From: Paucimonas lemoignei
GTDB lineage: Bacteria > Pseudomonadota > Gammaproteobacteria > Burkholderiales > Burkholderiaceae_D
Assembly: GCF_004342585.1 (NCBI RefSeq)
Contig: NZ_SLZQ01000015.1
Span: 1 to 64,000 of the forward strand
DNA length: 64,000 nt
Direction: 5' to 3'
Shown: piece after piece, positions 49,641-59,088 of the stretch
Layout of the letters: each line of letters opens with the position of its first letter
Numbering within the stretch: the stretch's first letter is position 1
Notes under the pieces: generated by a model
Told to the model about the DNA's origin: nothing
Databases searched by the model: none
Seen by the model: the letters and a program-made list of their open reading frames with translations, nothing else
Program-made: the position numbers and the translations under genes

Positions 49641-50720
49641 ATGAACAAGATTCTCAATCGCAGCATCAAGAAAGTAACAGCCGCTTCGGTAGCTATCACG
49701 TTCGCTTTTGCAGCCGGCGCCGTGCAAGCCCAGACCAAGCTCACGGTGCAAGGCGGCGCGCCGGTGCCGACCTATACTCTGCTTGGCCTGTACGTCGGCC
49801 AGCAGCTCGGCTATTTCAAGGCCGAAGGAATCGACCTGGAAATTCGTAATACCGCTAACGCCTCGACCGCTGTGCAGCTGATGGCGTCCAATAATGCAGA
49901 CATTGCCCTGGCCACGGTCGAGCCGCTGCTGCTCGGTCAGGAAAATGGTGTCAAGGCCAAGGCATTCCTGCTAAACCACAAGACCCTGATGTACAACATT
50001 GCGGTGCCCAAGGGCTCAAACATCACGTCGCCGGCAAACCTCAAGGGCGTGAAGATCGGCGTCAGCAATCTCGGCAGCGCGTCGCTTACCGTGGCCAAAT
50101 CGATATTGCTGAGTGCAGGCGTCACGCCGACCGCCGATACCTTTGTGCCGGTCGGCGTGGGCGACCAGGCATTGACCGCGCTGCGCAGCGGCAAAGTGCA
50201 GGCACTGGCGATGTGGGATGTGATGTACGCGGCGATGGAGCGCAATGGCCAGCAGTTCACTTACTTCAACCATCCAACCCTTGGCACCTTCGGCAATCTG
50301 GCCTCGATGGCATCGGACGCCACCATCGCGACCAAGCAGAAAGCCCTGTGCGGTTATGGGCGGGCGCTGGCCAAGAGCTCATTGTTCGCCGCTGAGAACC
50401 CGGAAGCCGCCCTGCAATTGTATTGGGACTTCAATCCGGCTGCCCGTGTCCCAGCCAACAATCCCGAGGAAATCAAAAAGGCAGTCGCCGAATTGAAATA
50501 CATCGCTGATATCTTCAACGTAGGCTTTGGCCCCGGCGAAAAATATGGCGTGATCGATGAGGAAAAATTCAAGCAATACGCCGAGCTGCTGTACAAGGAT
50601 AAAGGGACACCGGAAAAAACCCCGGCCGTTTCCAGCGTGGCAACCTCGGCGCTGACGGCTTGCATCAATGAGTTCGACCGCGCAGCGGTGCGCAAGGCCG
50701 CTAAAGAGTGGAAAAAGTGA
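49641..50720 (+). CDS. ABC importer periplasmic binding protein (NMT1/TauA-like)
   Basis: A 359-residue exported binding protein. Signal peptide residues 1-30 ([20 protein letters not shown] then AQ). The mature protein shows [60 protein letters not shown] and the hinge [20 protein letters not shown], all as in the NMT1/SsuA-like family. Members bind sulfonates, nitrate, pyrimidine precursors or aromatic acids such as phthalate; within this operon an aromatic or heteroaromatic acid is likely. Confidence 0.92.
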   Translation: MNKILNRSIKKVTAASVAITFAFAAGAVQAQTKLTVQGGAPVPTYTLLGLYVGQQLGYFKAEGIDLEIRNTANASTAVQLMASNNADIALATVEPLLLGQENGVKAKAFLLNHKTLMYNIAVPKGSNITSPANLKGVKIGVSNLGSASLTVAKSILLSAGVTPTADTFVPVGVGDQALTALRSGKVQALAMWDVMYAAMERNGQQFTYFNHPTLGTFGNLASMASDATIATKQKALCGYGRALAKSSLFAAENPEAALQLYWDFNPAARVPANNPEEIKKAVAELKYIADIFNVGFGPGEKYGVIDEEKFKQYAELLYKDKGTPEKTPAVSSVATSALTACINEFDRAAVRKAAKEWKK

Positions 50721-50736
50721 TTGCCTGGAGAACCTT

Positions 50737-51657
50737 ATGAAAAAGATTAAATGCGCGCTGATCGGCTCCGGCAACATCGGCACCGATCTGATTTACAAGC
50801 TCAAGCGCAGCCCGCTGCTGGAGCCGGTGTGGATGGTCGGCATCGACGCCGAATCGGAAGGGCTCAAGCGGGCTCGCGAGATGGGCTTAAAAACCACCGC
50901 TGCCGGGATCGAGGGATTGCTGCCGCACGTGCAGGAAGACGGCATTCAGATCGCTTTCGACGCGACTTCGGCTTATGTGCACGCCGAGAACTCACGCAAG
51001 CTCAATGCGCTGGGCGTGCTGATGATCGACCTTACGCCAGCCGCCATTGGCCCGCTGTGTATCCCGCCAGTGAACCTGCGCGAACACGCCGGCAAAGGCG
51101 AAATGAACGTCAACATGATTTCCTGTGCCGGGCAGGCGACCATCCCGATGGTCTACGCAGTGTCCAGCATCCAATCCGTGAGCTACGGTGAAATCATCGC
51201 CAGCCTGGCCTCCCTGTCGATCGGCCCGGGAACACGCAAGAACCTCGACGAGTTCACCTATACCACCTCGAACGCTATCGAAAAAATCGGCGGCGCCAAG
51301 CTGGGCAAGGCCATGGCCATTATCAACCCGGCTGAGCCGCCGATGGTCATGCGGAACACGATCTACTGCGAAACCGATGAGCTGCCCGACCAGGAAGCCA
51401 TCACCAGGTCGGTGAAAGCCATGATCGCCGAAGTGCAGAAATATGTGCCGGGTTACCGGCTGGTGAACGGCCCCGTGTTCGACGGTCATCAGGTCTCGAT
51501 ATATCTGGAGGTGAAGGGCTTGGGAGATTTTCTGCCCGCCTATGCGGGCAACCTCGACATCATGACCGCCGCTGCGACCCGTACCGCTGAAATGTTTGCC
51601 GAAGAGATGAATGCCGGACGTTTCAAGGCCCAATCGAAAACAATGGAGACGGTATGA
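50737..51657 (+). CDS. mhpF: Acetaldehyde dehydrogenase (acylating)
   Basis: A 306-residue enzyme that oxidises acetaldehyde to acetyl-CoA. The Rossmann loop is [20 protein letters not shown], followed by [34 protein letters not shown] and the catalytic cysteine in [18 protein letters not shown]. Length and motifs match MhpF/BphJ/DmpF. Its stop overlaps the aldolase start (ATGATG), in keeping with the known channelling complex of the two enzymes. Confidence 0.95.
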   Translation: MKKIKCALIGSGNIGTDLIYKLKRSPLLEPVWMVGIDAESEGLKRAREMGLKTTAAGIEGLLPHVQEDGIQIAFDATSAYVHAENSRKLNALGVLMIDLTPAAIGPLCIPPVNLREHAGKGEMNVNMISCAGQATIPMVYAVSSIQSVSYGEIIASLASLSIGPGTRKNLDEFTYTTSNAIEKIGGAKLGKAMAIINPAEPPMVMRNTIYCETDELPDQEAITRSVKAMIAEVQKYVPGYRLVNGPVFDGHQVSIYLEVKGLGDFLPAYAGNLDIMTAAATRTAEMFAEEMNAGRFKAQSKTMETV

Positions 51658-52691
51658 TGTCCCTTAAAGGAAGAAAAGTCATGTTGCATGACATGTGCCT
51701 GCGCGACGGCATGCATGCAAAGCGTCATCAGATGACGCTGGACGAGATGGTGCGCGTCGCGACCGCGCTGGACGATGCCGGCGTGCCCCTGATTCAAGTC
51801 ACGCATGGCGATGGATTGGGCGGCTCATCGCTGAACTACGGCCGGTCACGTCACACCAATGAAGAATACCTGAACGCGGTCATCCCCAAACTCAAACGCG
51901 CCAAGGTATCCGTCTTGCTGGTGCCGGGCCTGGGTACGATGGACCAGTTGCGCTCGGCGCGCGAGTGTGGCGTGCATAGCGTTCATGTGGCAACCCACTG
52001 TACCGAAGCCGACGTCGCCGAGCAGCACATCGCCTACGCCCGCGGCATGGGGATGGACACCACTGGGTTCCTGATGATGTCGCATCTGAATTCGCCGGAA
52101 GGGTTGCTGAAGCAAGGCTTGCAGATGGAATCCTATGGCGCCAACTGCGTCTACGTGACCGACTCGGCCGGCTACATGCTGCCGGAAGACGTGCGCGCCC
52201 GCATCGGCCTGCTGCGCAATGCGCTGGATCCCAAGACCCAGTTGGGCTTCCACGGCCATCATAACCTCGGCATGGGAATCGCCAATTCCATCGCCGCCAT
52301 CGAAGCCGGCGCCAACCGCATCGACGGCTCGGTGGGCGGCCTTGGCGCCGGCGCCGGCAACACCCCGCTGGAAGTGTTTGCCGCAGTATGCGAACGCATG
52401 GGTATCCAGACCGGCGTCGACCTGTTCAAGATGATGGATGTGGCCGAAGACGTGATCCTGCCGCTGATGGACCAGCTGGTGCGGGTCGACCGCGAGTCGC
52501 TGACCATCGGTTACGCCGGCGTGTATTCGACCTTCCTGCTGTTCGCGCGCCGCGCTGCCGCGAAATACGGCGTGTCGGCACGTGAAATCCTGATCGAGCT
52601 CGGCAAGAAAAAGCTGATCGGCGGCCAGGAAGACATGATCGAAGACACCGCGATGACCATGGCCAAGGAACGCGGCCTGCTCCCGAGCTGA
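51654..52691 (+). CDS. mhpE: 4-hydroxy-2-oxovalerate aldolase
   Basis: A 345-residue class II aldolase that splits 4-hydroxy-2-oxovalerate into pyruvate and acetaldehyde. It has the catalytic [15 protein letters not shown] (R-D-G-x-H), the metal-binding [20 protein letters not shown], and [20 protein letters not shown], together with the C-terminal communication domain typical for BphI/DmpG. It forms a complex with the acylating dehydrogenase encoded immediately upstream. Confidence 0.95.
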   Translation: MMSLKGRKVMLHDMCLRDGMHAKRHQMTLDEMVRVATALDDAGVPLIQVTHGDGLGGSSLNYGRSRHTNEEYLNAVIPKLKRAKVSVLLVPGLGTMDQLRSARECGVHSVHVATHCTEADVAEQHIAYARGMGMDTTGFLMMSHLNSPEGLLKQGLQMESYGANCVYVTDSAGYMLPEDVRARIGLLRNALDPKTQLGFHGHHNLGMGIANSIAAIEAGANRIDGSVGGLGAGAGNTPLEVFAAVCERMGIQTGVDLFKMMDVAEDVILPLMDQLVRVDRESLTIGYAGVYSTFLLFARRAAAKYGVSAREILIELGKKKLIGGQEDMIEDTAMTMAKERGLLPS

Positions 52692-52712
52692 ACGCTTTCA
52701 CAGGAACTGGCC

Positions 52713-53468
52713 ATGTCAATATTTAAAGAATTAGCAGTCGTTGTCGGCGCCACCGGATCATTCGGCACGGAGATCGTTGCATCCCTCACAGCCGCAGGGC
52801 TCGGCGTCATTGCCGTAGCGAGAACAGCAAGTTCGCTGGCATCGTTGCAGGACCGGTTTGCCAATCTGATTCCTTGCGCGGCCGACATCAGCGACGACAG
52901 CGCGATCGAGAAGATTCGCGCCACGCTCGACCGGCCGGTGCGGATGGTGGTGCACGGTCCGGGCGTGGCGGTCGCCGGCGGCATTCTGGCGGCTCCGACT
53001 GCGGCGGTAGTCGACTCGGTCAACATCAAGGTGGGCGGCATGTTGCGCCTGACACGGGCAGTCGATGACCGACTGCTGCCACATTCGCGGCTGGTCGCCA
53101 TTGGCGGCCATTATGGCCTGGAGCCGACGGCTTATGCGGCGGCGGCCGGAATTGCCAATGCCGCCCTGATCAACCTCATGCGCCAGTTAAGCCTGGCCTA
53201 CGGCGAACGCGGCGTGACGGCTCACCTGATTGCGCCGGGACCTGCCGATACCGAGCGCTTGCATCGCGTCGCAGCCGATCGTGCCGCCAATCGTGGCATC
53301 AGTGTCGAACAGGTGTTGACCGAGATGAAAGCGGAGTCGTCCATTAAGGCGTTCACCACGCCGAAGCAAGTCGCCTGGGCAGTGGCCATGCTGCTGGCGG
53401 AAGAGGCCGATGCCATGACCGGCGCGACCCTCATGCTCGATGCCGGACGCCGGCGCGGACTGCCTTGA
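52713..53468 (+). CDS. SDR-family protein with altered catalytic residues
   Basis: A 251-residue Rossmann protein: VVVGATGSFGTEIVASLTAA is the cofactor loop and ADISDDSAIEKIRA follows. The usual catalytic set is not kept. The Tyr of YAAAAGIANAALIN has Ala four residues on where Lys is normal, and the Ser normally about 13 residues before Tyr is replaced (LVAIGGHYGLEPTAY). The C-terminal ADAMTGATLMLDAGRRRG is an SDR ending. So it may not be a standard alcohol dehydrogenase; it could act on the pathway's semialdehyde or diol by another mechanism, or be a non-redox member. It is an integral gene of the operon. Confidence 0.8.
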   Translation: MSIFKELAVVVGATGSFGTEIVASLTAAGLGVIAVARTASSLASLQDRFANLIPCAADISDDSAIEKIRATLDRPVRMVVHGPGVAVAGGILAAPTAAVVDSVNIKVGGMLRLTRAVDDRLLPHSRLVAIGGHYGLEPTAYAAAAGIANAALINLMRQLSLAYGERGVTAHLIAPGPADTERLHRVAADRAANRGISVEQVLTEMKAESSIKAFTTPKQVAWAVAMLLAEEADAMTGATLMLDAGRRRGLP

Positions 53469-53492
53469 TCAGCTGAAAAACGGAGACCTCGC

Positions 53493-53912
53493 ATGCCAGT
53501 CGTTAACTTTCATATCGTCGAAGACAAATACACGCCAGGTCAACTGGAATGCCTGCTGCTGGAGTCGAGCAAACTTTATGCGGAAGTCCTGCAGTCGCCA
53601 ATTGAACGGGTGCGCGCTTTCATTACTCCACATAAACGCTCGCTCTTCGCCGTGGGAGGAAAAATGGTGGCGTACGGCCAAGCCGATGCACCCTATTTCA
53701 GCTTCATCGTGCTGGAAGGGCGCTCGCTTGAAGAACGCCACCGATTGATGGCCGGCTTCACCGAGCTGATCGTCAACATCCTGGGCGTCAAGCGTGACCT
53801 GGTGCGAGGCAGCTGTACGCCAGTCCATCCGGATAACTGGTGCATTGCCGGCACACCTGCCAGCGTGGTGCGCCTCGCTGAAATTCGGGCGCGCGAAGAG
53901 AACGCATCCTGA
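53493..53912 (+). CDS. Tautomerase-superfamily protein, double-length (cis-CaaD/MSAD-like)
   Basis: A 139-residue protein starting Met-Pro (MPVVNFHIVEDKYTPGQLEC), so Pro-1 would be the catalytic base after Met removal. It contains two beta-alpha-beta units (residues 1-60 and 65-125), as in the cis-3-chloroacrylic acid dehalogenase and malonate-semialdehyde decarboxylase families, rather than the 62-residue single unit of 4-oxalocrotonate tautomerase. The second unit has FSFIVLEGRSLEERHRLMAG and VKRDLVRGSCTPVHPDNWCI. In this operon tautomerisation of 2-hydroxymuconate is the likely job, although a dehalogenase-like or decarboxylase reaction is possible. Confidence 0.82.
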   Translation: MPVVNFHIVEDKYTPGQLECLLLESSKLYAEVLQSPIERVRAFITPHKRSLFAVGGKMVAYGQADAPYFSFIVLEGRSLEERHRLMAGFTELIVNILGVKRDLVRGSCTPVHPDNWCIAGTPASVVRLAEIRAREENAS

Positions 53913-53936
53913 GCCCGCATTTTCTTTTTCTTAATA

Positions 53937-54749
53937 ATGACTGCAAAGATCATGGATCCCAAAAAAATTGAACAGTACGGAGACGAGCTGTACACGGCCT
54001 TCCTGGGTCAGACCACGGTGGCGCCCTTGATTGAACGCGAACCGGACATCACGATCGACGACGCCTACAAGATCCAGCAGCGCATGGTGGATCGCCGGGT
54101 CGCCGCCGGCGAAAAAATCGTCGGCAAAAAAATCGGCGTCACCAGCAAGGCGGTGCAGGATTTTCTCGGCGTATTCCAGCCTGACTTCGGCCAGCTCACT
54201 TCGGGCATGATTTACCAGGAAGGCGACACCATCGACCTTGGCAAGTTGATCCAGCCAAAAGCGGAAGCCGAACTGGCATTCGTATTGAAAGAGGATTTGA
54301 AAGGCCCTGGCATTACCGCAATGGACGTGATTCGCGCGACCGACTATGTCGTGCCCTGCTTCGAGATTGTCGATTCGCGCATCAAGGACTGGAACATCAA
54401 GATTCAGGACACTATTGCGGACAATGCTTCTTGCGGCGTCTACGTTCTGGGGAAAACCAAAGGCGATCCGCGCGCACTGGATATCACCATGGCCGGCATG
54501 GTGCTGGAAAAAAATGGCGAACTGTTTTCCACCGGGGTCGGCGCCGCGGTGCAGGGGTCGCCTGCCAATGCGGTTGCATGGCTGGCCAATACGCTGGGCG
54601 CGCTGGGGATTCCATTCAAGGCGGGGGAAGTGATCCTCTCCGGTTCACAGTCGGCGCTGGTATCGGTCGTCGATGGCGATGAACTCGCATGCACAGTCGG
54701 CGGCCTCGGCAGCTGCCATGTCAAATTTGCAGGAAGGAGCGCGGCATGA
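53937..54749 (+). CDS. mhpD: 2-oxopent-4-enoate hydratase (MhpD family)
   Basis: A 270-residue member of the hydratase/decarboxylase family. It has TIDDAYKIQQRMVDRRVAAG, KIVGKKIGVTSKAVQDFLGV, PKAEAELAFVLKEDL with the metal-binding glutamates, FEIVDSRIKDWNIKIQDTIA and ADNASCGVYVLG. Family members add water to 2-hydroxypenta-2,4-dienoate or decarboxylate 4-oxalocrotonate; the NIKIQDTIADNAS block leans toward the hydratase. The stop overlaps the next, paralogous gene by four bases, and the two products commonly form a complex. Confidence 0.87.
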   Translation: MTAKIMDPKKIEQYGDELYTAFLGQTTVAPLIEREPDITIDDAYKIQQRMVDRRVAAGEKIVGKKIGVTSKAVQDFLGVFQPDFGQLTSGMIYQEGDTIDLGKLIQPKAEAELAFVLKEDLKGPGITAMDVIRATDYVVPCFEIVDSRIKDWNIKIQDTIADNASCGVYVLGKTKGDPRALDITMAGMVLEKNGELFSTGVGAAVQGSPANAVAWLANTLGALGIPFKAGEVILSGSQSALVSVVDGDELACTVGGLGSCHVKFAGRSAA

Positions 54750-55543
54750 ACGGCACCACATTATCTCGCGAAGAAGTCGTCCGTTTGACCGAGCGCGTCG
54801 AGGGCGCACAACTACGCGCCTATGAGATCCCCAAACTGACCGAAGAATATCCGGGCATGACCGTCGCCGATGGCTATGCGGTGCAAAAGGAATTGCGCCA
54901 GCGCTCGATTGCCCGCGGCAATCGCTTGATCGGCTGGAAGGTCGGTCTGACTTCGAAAGCCAAGATGGTCCAGATGGGCATTCATGAACCAAGCATCGGC
55001 TTTCTGATGAATGACATGGCTTGCCCTGAAAATTCGGCGATCGATATCTCCAAGCTGGTGCATCCGCGCGTCGAATGCGAAGTGGCTTTCGTGACGAAAA
55101 AGGCCTTGCAAGGACCGAACTGCACGAAAGAACAGGTGCTTGATGCGACTGACTTTGTATTGCCGGCGATTGAAGTTATCGACTCGCGTTTCAAGGCATT
55201 CAAGTTCGACCTGCCCAGCGTCATCGCCGATAACGGTTCCAGCGCGCGCGTGGTCAGTGGCGGCAGGGCGCGCTATCCGCAGGATGTCGATTTGCGCACG
55301 CTGGGCGCGGTGATGGAAAAGAATGGCGAGATCGTGTCGCTCGGGGCTTCCGCTGCGGTCCTCGGTCATCCGGCGGAAGCGATCGCCTGCCTTGTCAACA
55401 TCTTGTATACACAGGGCGAGACCCTGCCTGCAGGAAGTTTCGTGATGAGCGGCGGCATTACCGAAGCGATTCATGTGAAAGCCGGCGACAGCATCATCGC
55501 GCGCTTCCAAGACCTGGGCAGTGTCTCGGTGCGTTTTGTCTGA
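54746..55543 (+). CDS. dmpH: 4-oxalocrotonate decarboxylase
   Basis: A 265-residue paralogue of the preceding gene. It shows TVADGYAVQKELRQRSIARG, RLIGWKVGLTSKAKMVQMGI, EPSIGFLMNDMACPENSAID, HPRVECEVAFVTKKAL and FKFDLPSVIADNGSSARVVS. The MGIHEPSIGFL and VIADNGSSARVV elements resemble XylI/DmpH decarboxylases more than hydratases. It would convert 2-oxohex-3-enedioate to 2-oxopent-4-enoate. ATG 54746 is chosen because it overlaps the preceding stop (ATGA). Confidence 0.87.
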   Translation: MNGTTLSREEVVRLTERVEGAQLRAYEIPKLTEEYPGMTVADGYAVQKELRQRSIARGNRLIGWKVGLTSKAKMVQMGIHEPSIGFLMNDMACPENSAIDISKLVHPRVECEVAFVTKKALQGPNCTKEQVLDATDFVLPAIEVIDSRFKAFKFDLPSVIADNGSSARVVSGGRARYPQDVDLRTLGAVMEKNGEIVSLGASAAVLGHPAEAIACLVNILYTQGETLPAGSFVMSGGITEAIHVKAGDSIIARFQDLGSVSVRFV

Positions 55544-55555
55544 AGGACAGTCGCC

Positions 55556-56278
55556 ATGAAAGTCTTGATCGTCTTCGCGCATAACGAGGAAAAATCCTTC
55601 AACACCGCCATGAAAAACCTGGCGGTGGAGCGGTTGCTTGGCAATGGCCATGAAGTGATCGTCTCCGACCTGTATGCGATGAAGTTCAAGGCGGTCGCGG
55701 ATGGCGACGATTTTCTTGAGCGCGCCAACCCTGACTACCTGGTATATGCCATGGAACAGCGCGTCGCCTATAAAAACGGCACCCTGGCGCCGGACATCAT
55801 GGCGGAACTGGAGAAGGTGAAGTGGGCAGACCTGATTATCTTCAACTTCCCGATTTACTGGTACTCGATGCCCGCGATCATGAAAGGTTGGGTGGATCGC
55901 GTGCTGGTGTCCGGCTACTGCTATGGCGGCATGCGGTTTTATGACCGCGGCGGACTAGCCGGAAAGAAGGCCTTGGTGGCCACCAGCCTGGGCGGGCAGC
56001 CGCATATGTTCGAAAAGGATGGCATCCACGGCGAGCTTGAACTGCTGCTCAAGCCTATTTTGCAGGGGACGCTGGCCTATACGGGGATGGCGGTGTTGCC
56101 GCCATTCGTGGCATTTCATGTGCCTTATATTTCTGCCGAAGCGCGTGCTGCATATCTGGAAGACTATGCAGCGCGGCTGGACGCGCTGGAGTCTACCGAG
56201 GTAATGCGGTTTCCCAGCATGGATGACTTCGACGAAAAGTTGCATCCCAGGGTGGACAAATCTGCTTTGGCTATTTGA
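55556..56278 (+). CDS. NAD(P)H:quinone oxidoreductase, flavodoxin-like (NQO/KefF type)
   Basis: A 240-residue flavoprotein: MKVLIVFAHNEEKSFNTAMK (phosphate loop), EVIVSDLYAMKFKAVADGDD, WADLIIFNFPIYWYSMPAIM with KGWVDRVLVSGYCYGG (the F-P-x-x-W-x-x-x-P-A block and FMN/quinone pocket), and KKALVATSLGGQPHMFEKDG. Such enzymes reduce quinones by two electrons. Its presence at the end of a meta-cleavage operon suggests that a quinone or nitro intermediate appears, or that it protects against catechol autoxidation. It begins 12 bases after the decarboxylase gene. Confidence 0.88.
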   Translation: MKVLIVFAHNEEKSFNTAMKNLAVERLLGNGHEVIVSDLYAMKFKAVADGDDFLERANPDYLVYAMEQRVAYKNGTLAPDIMAELEKVKWADLIIFNFPIYWYSMPAIMKGWVDRVLVSGYCYGGMRFYDRGGLAGKKALVATSLGGQPHMFEKDGIHGELELLLKPILQGTLAYTGMAVLPPFVAFHVPYISAEARAAYLEDYAARLDALESTEVMRFPSMDDFDEKLHPRVDKSALAI

Positions 56279-56285
56279 CACACGC

Positions 56286-56304
56286 TCCCTCTGTTAAAGA
56301 GGGA
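56286..56304 (+). terminator. Weak hairpin at the end of the catabolic operon
   Basis: A perfect seven-base stem tccctct (56286-56292) and agaggga (56298-56304) with a GTTAA loop, 7 bases after the last stop. There is no T-run, so it may be a processing hairpin or factor-dependent end. Confidence 0.4.
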
Positions 56305-56348
56305 ACCCGGTAGTCAAACGGATATCAAGAAGCGTCAGCGAATGGCGT

Positions 56349-56819
56349 TTACAGGAAGCGGTCGAGAATCCTGCGGCTATGCTTGTCCAGCGCCTGCATA
56401 TCGCGCACCAGGAATTGAATCCCGTGGCTGTCGGAAATCAGCAAGCCATTGCTGCCGACGCGACGGATATCCTCTTCGCCCCGCAAAACAAAGGAAGTGG
56501 CGCCGCGATCGGTGACGACGCTCCAGGTGCAAGGCGTGGCAAAGCTGGTGACGGACTCGATGCGCGAAACTTCCGGCATGAATTCGCGCCCGGCCAATTC
56601 TTCCTCGATCAGGCTGCGGATCGCCGGCGTCAGGTCGGATAAACGGTCGATCCACGCCACTTCGGCGCCATCGCCATTGACCAGCGCGATACCGTCATTG
56701 GGCGCCTGGATCGGGAAGGCGCGCACCGGCACCACGCCTTCATGAATGTTGCCATCTTCGCTGGTCAGGAGCAGGCGGCCGAACGGGTTGCGAGTCAAGG
56801 TAAAACGGGTGGTAGCCAT
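56349..56819 (-). CDS. Cyanophycin-associated DUF1854 protein
   Basis: A 156-residue protein of the DUF1854 family, which occurs beside cyanophycin genes and a companion ABC protein. Visible blocks are FTLTRNPFGRLLLTSEDGNI, GVVPVRAFPIQAPNDGIALV, EVAWIDRLSDLTPAIRSLIE and CTWSVVTDRGATSFVLRGEE. The ATG at 56819 follows the ABC gene stop by only 4 bases, with gggaga inside the end of that gene, so the two are one operon. Its role is not known; it may bind cyanophycin or its building blocks, or regulate the ABC protein. Confidence 0.87.
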   Translation of the reverse strand: MATTRFTLTRNPFGRLLLTSEDGNIHEGVVPVRAFPIQAPNDGIALVNGDGAEVAWIDRLSDLTPAIRSLIEEELAGREFMPEVSRIESVTSFATPCTWSVVTDRGATSFVLRGEEDIRRVGSNGLLISDSHGIQFLVRDMQALDKHSRRILDRFL

Positions 56820-56823
56820 GGTC

Positions 56824-59088
56824 TTATTCTCCCTGCAAGGCCATTTCGGCGGCATTCCGGGCTTGCGCCTGGTAGAGGCGATAGTAAGCCCCTTCCATTT
56901 CCATCAATTCATCGTGCGGCCCTTCCTCGACCACCTGGCCGCGGTCCAGCACGATCAGGCGATCGGCGCGCTGCAGGGTCGACAAGCGGTGGGCAATCGC
57001 AATCGTGGTGCGGCCCTGCACCAGGTTATCGAGCGCCTTCTGGATTTCCTTTTCGGTTTCCGAGTCCACCGACGAGGTCGCTTCATCGAGGATCAGGATG
57101 CGCGGGTTGATCAAGAGCGCGCGGGCAATCGAAATGCGCTGGCGCTCGCCGCCCGACAAGCCCTGGCCGCGCTCGCCCACCATCGAGTCGTAACCTTGCG
57201 GCAGGCGCAGGATGAATTCATGCGCATGCGCGGCGCGCGCCGCCGCCATGATTTCTTCGCGGGTGGCATCCGGTTTTCCATAGGCGATGTTTTCCGCGAT
57301 GGTGCCAAAGAACAGGAAGGGTTCCTGCAACACCAGGCCGATATTGCGGCGATAGTCCGACAAGCCATAATTGCGGATATCCACGCCATCGACGCGGATG
57401 GCGCCTTCGGCGACATCGTAGAAGCGGCAGATGAGGTTGACCAGCGTACTCTTGCCCGAGCCGCTGTGGCCGACCAGGCCCACCATCTCGCCCGGCTTGA
57501 TGCTCAAATTGATGCCGCGGTTGACGGCGCGGTTGCCATAGCGGAAACCGACATCGACGATCTCGATGCCGCCCTTGACGTTCTTCCATGGCACCGGGTT
57601 GGCCGGCTCCGGCACGCTGGAGACGTGATCCAGGATATCGAAGATGCGCTTGGCCGCCGAAGCCGATTTCTGCGTCACCGAGACGATGCGGCTCATCGAA
57701 TCCAGCCGGCCGTAGAAGCGGCTGATATAGGCAATAAAAGCAGTCAGCACGCCCACCGTGATATCGCCCTTCGACACTTGCCAGATACCGAAGCCCCACA
57801 CCACCAGCAAGCCCAGCTCGGTCAACAGCGACACCGTCGGTGAAAACAGCGACCAGGTTTTGTTCAGCCTGTCATTGACGGCGAGGTTATGTTTATTCGC
57901 TTCGCGGAAGCGGTTGGCTTCGCGCTGTTCCTGGGCGAAGGCTTTCACCACGCGCACGCCGGGAATGGTATCGGCCAAGACATTGGTCACCTCGCCCCAG
58001 ACGCGATCGATCTTTTCAAACCCGGTGCGCAGCTTGTCGCGCACCACGTGGATCATCCAGGCGATGATCGGCAAGGGCAGCAAGGTCACGAGCGCCAGCC
58101 AGGGGTTGATCGAAAACAGGATCGCCGCCGTCATGGTCAGCATCAGCACATCGGTGGCGAAATCCAGCAAATGCAGCGACAGAAAGACGCAGATGCGGTC
58201 ACTTTCGCTGCCGATGCGCGAAATCAGGTCGCCGGTACGCTTGCCGCCGAAGTATTCCAGCGACATTCTTAATAAATGTTCGTAGGTCGTGGTGCGCAAG
58301 TCGGCGCCGATGCGCTCGGACACCAGCGCCAATATATATGTCTTGGCCCACGACAGTCCCCAGGCCATCAGTGCCGCGCCCAACAGGCCAGCCAGATACA
58401 AGCCGACCAGGTGAGGATCGATCTGCTTGCCGTTCTGGTAAGGAATCAGCACGTTATCCATCAGCGGCATGGTGAGATAAGGCGGCACCATGGAAGCTGC
58501 CGTGCCCAATAGCGTCAGGAAAAAGCCAAGCAGTAGCTGACCCTTGTAGGGATGGGCAAAGCGCCACAGCCGCAACAGGGTCCAGGTCGACGGCGGCGTG
58601 TGAATCACGCGGGTGCACACCGGGCAGACATCCTGGTCCGGGTCGAGCGGCGCCTTGCAGCTTGGGCACGCATTGCCATCGGGTTCGGCCACCGGCTCGC
58701 CAGAGACGTGGCTCGCCTGCAACAAATTGAATTGGTCAATCAGCCGGATGGCTTGCAGGTTTTGGCCAAGGGTGAAGCGCCAGGATGCCAGCAAGCCGGT
58801 AGCGTCGACCAATTCCAGATGGCCGACGCCGGCATGATCGTGATGATGCAATGCCAAGCCATTACGAAAATGCCAGTTTTTCCACTCGGTTTCGCCCGGC
58901 GCCAAGGTCAGCAGGCGCTGCTCGGTCAAGGCCAGCAAGCCTTTTTTGAAGTGAAGGCGCTGGTCGAGGTCAACCTGAACCCATGCGACAACGTTTTCTC
59001 CTGGAGCAAGCTGCGTTGCCAGAGGGTTTTGCCATTCGGCTGGAAGGTCGTTGCGGGAAAGATCGGTTACAGGAGATGGGCTTGTCAT
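56824..59088 (-). CDS. Cyanophycin-associated ABC transporter (fused permease-ATPase, exporter type)
   Basis: A 754-residue protein. Residues 1-165 are an unusual extra domain: a beta-rich part (ATQLAPGENVVAWVQVDLDQ, then LLALTEQRLLTLAPGE, PH/GRAM-like) and a zinc ribbon (CPSCKAPLDPDQDVCPVCTR). Residues about 175-470 hold six membrane helices of an MsbA-type exporter. The ATPase (about 500-745) has Walker A GHSGSGKST, signature LSGGERQRIS, Walker B ILILDEATSSVD. It diverges from cphA' and precedes the DUF1854 gene. What it moves is unknown; export or import of Asp-Arg building blocks, or polymer contact, are possibilities. Confidence 0.9.
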   Translation of the reverse strand: MTSPSPVTDLSRNDLPAEWQNPLATQLAPGENVVAWVQVDLDQRLHFKKGLLALTEQRLLTLAPGETEWKNWHFRNGLALHHHDHAGVGHLELVDATGLLASWRFTLGQNLQAIRLIDQFNLLQASHVSGEPVAEPDGNACPSCKAPLDPDQDVCPVCTRVIHTPPSTWTLLRLWRFAHPYKGQLLLGFFLTLLGTAASMVPPYLTMPLMDNVLIPYQNGKQIDPHLVGLYLAGLLGAALMAWGLSWAKTYILALVSERIGADLRTTTYEHLLRMSLEYFGGKRTGDLISRIGSESDRICVFLSLHLLDFATDVLMLTMTAAILFSINPWLALVTLLPLPIIAWMIHVVRDKLRTGFEKIDRVWGEVTNVLADTIPGVRVVKAFAQEQREANRFREANKHNLAVNDRLNKTWSLFSPTVSLLTELGLLVVWGFGIWQVSKGDITVGVLTAFIAYISRFYGRLDSMSRIVSVTQKSASAAKRIFDILDHVSSVPEPANPVPWKNVKGGIEIVDVGFRYGNRAVNRGINLSIKPGEMVGLVGHSGSGKSTLVNLICRFYDVAEGAIRVDGVDIRNYGLSDYRRNIGLVLQEPFLFFGTIAENIAYGKPDATREEIMAAARAAHAHEFILRLPQGYDSMVGERGQGLSGGERQRISIARALLINPRILILDEATSSVDSETEKEIQKALDNLVQGRTTIAIAHRLSTLQRADRLIVLDRGQVVEEGPHDELMEMEGAYYRLYQAQARNAAEMALQGE

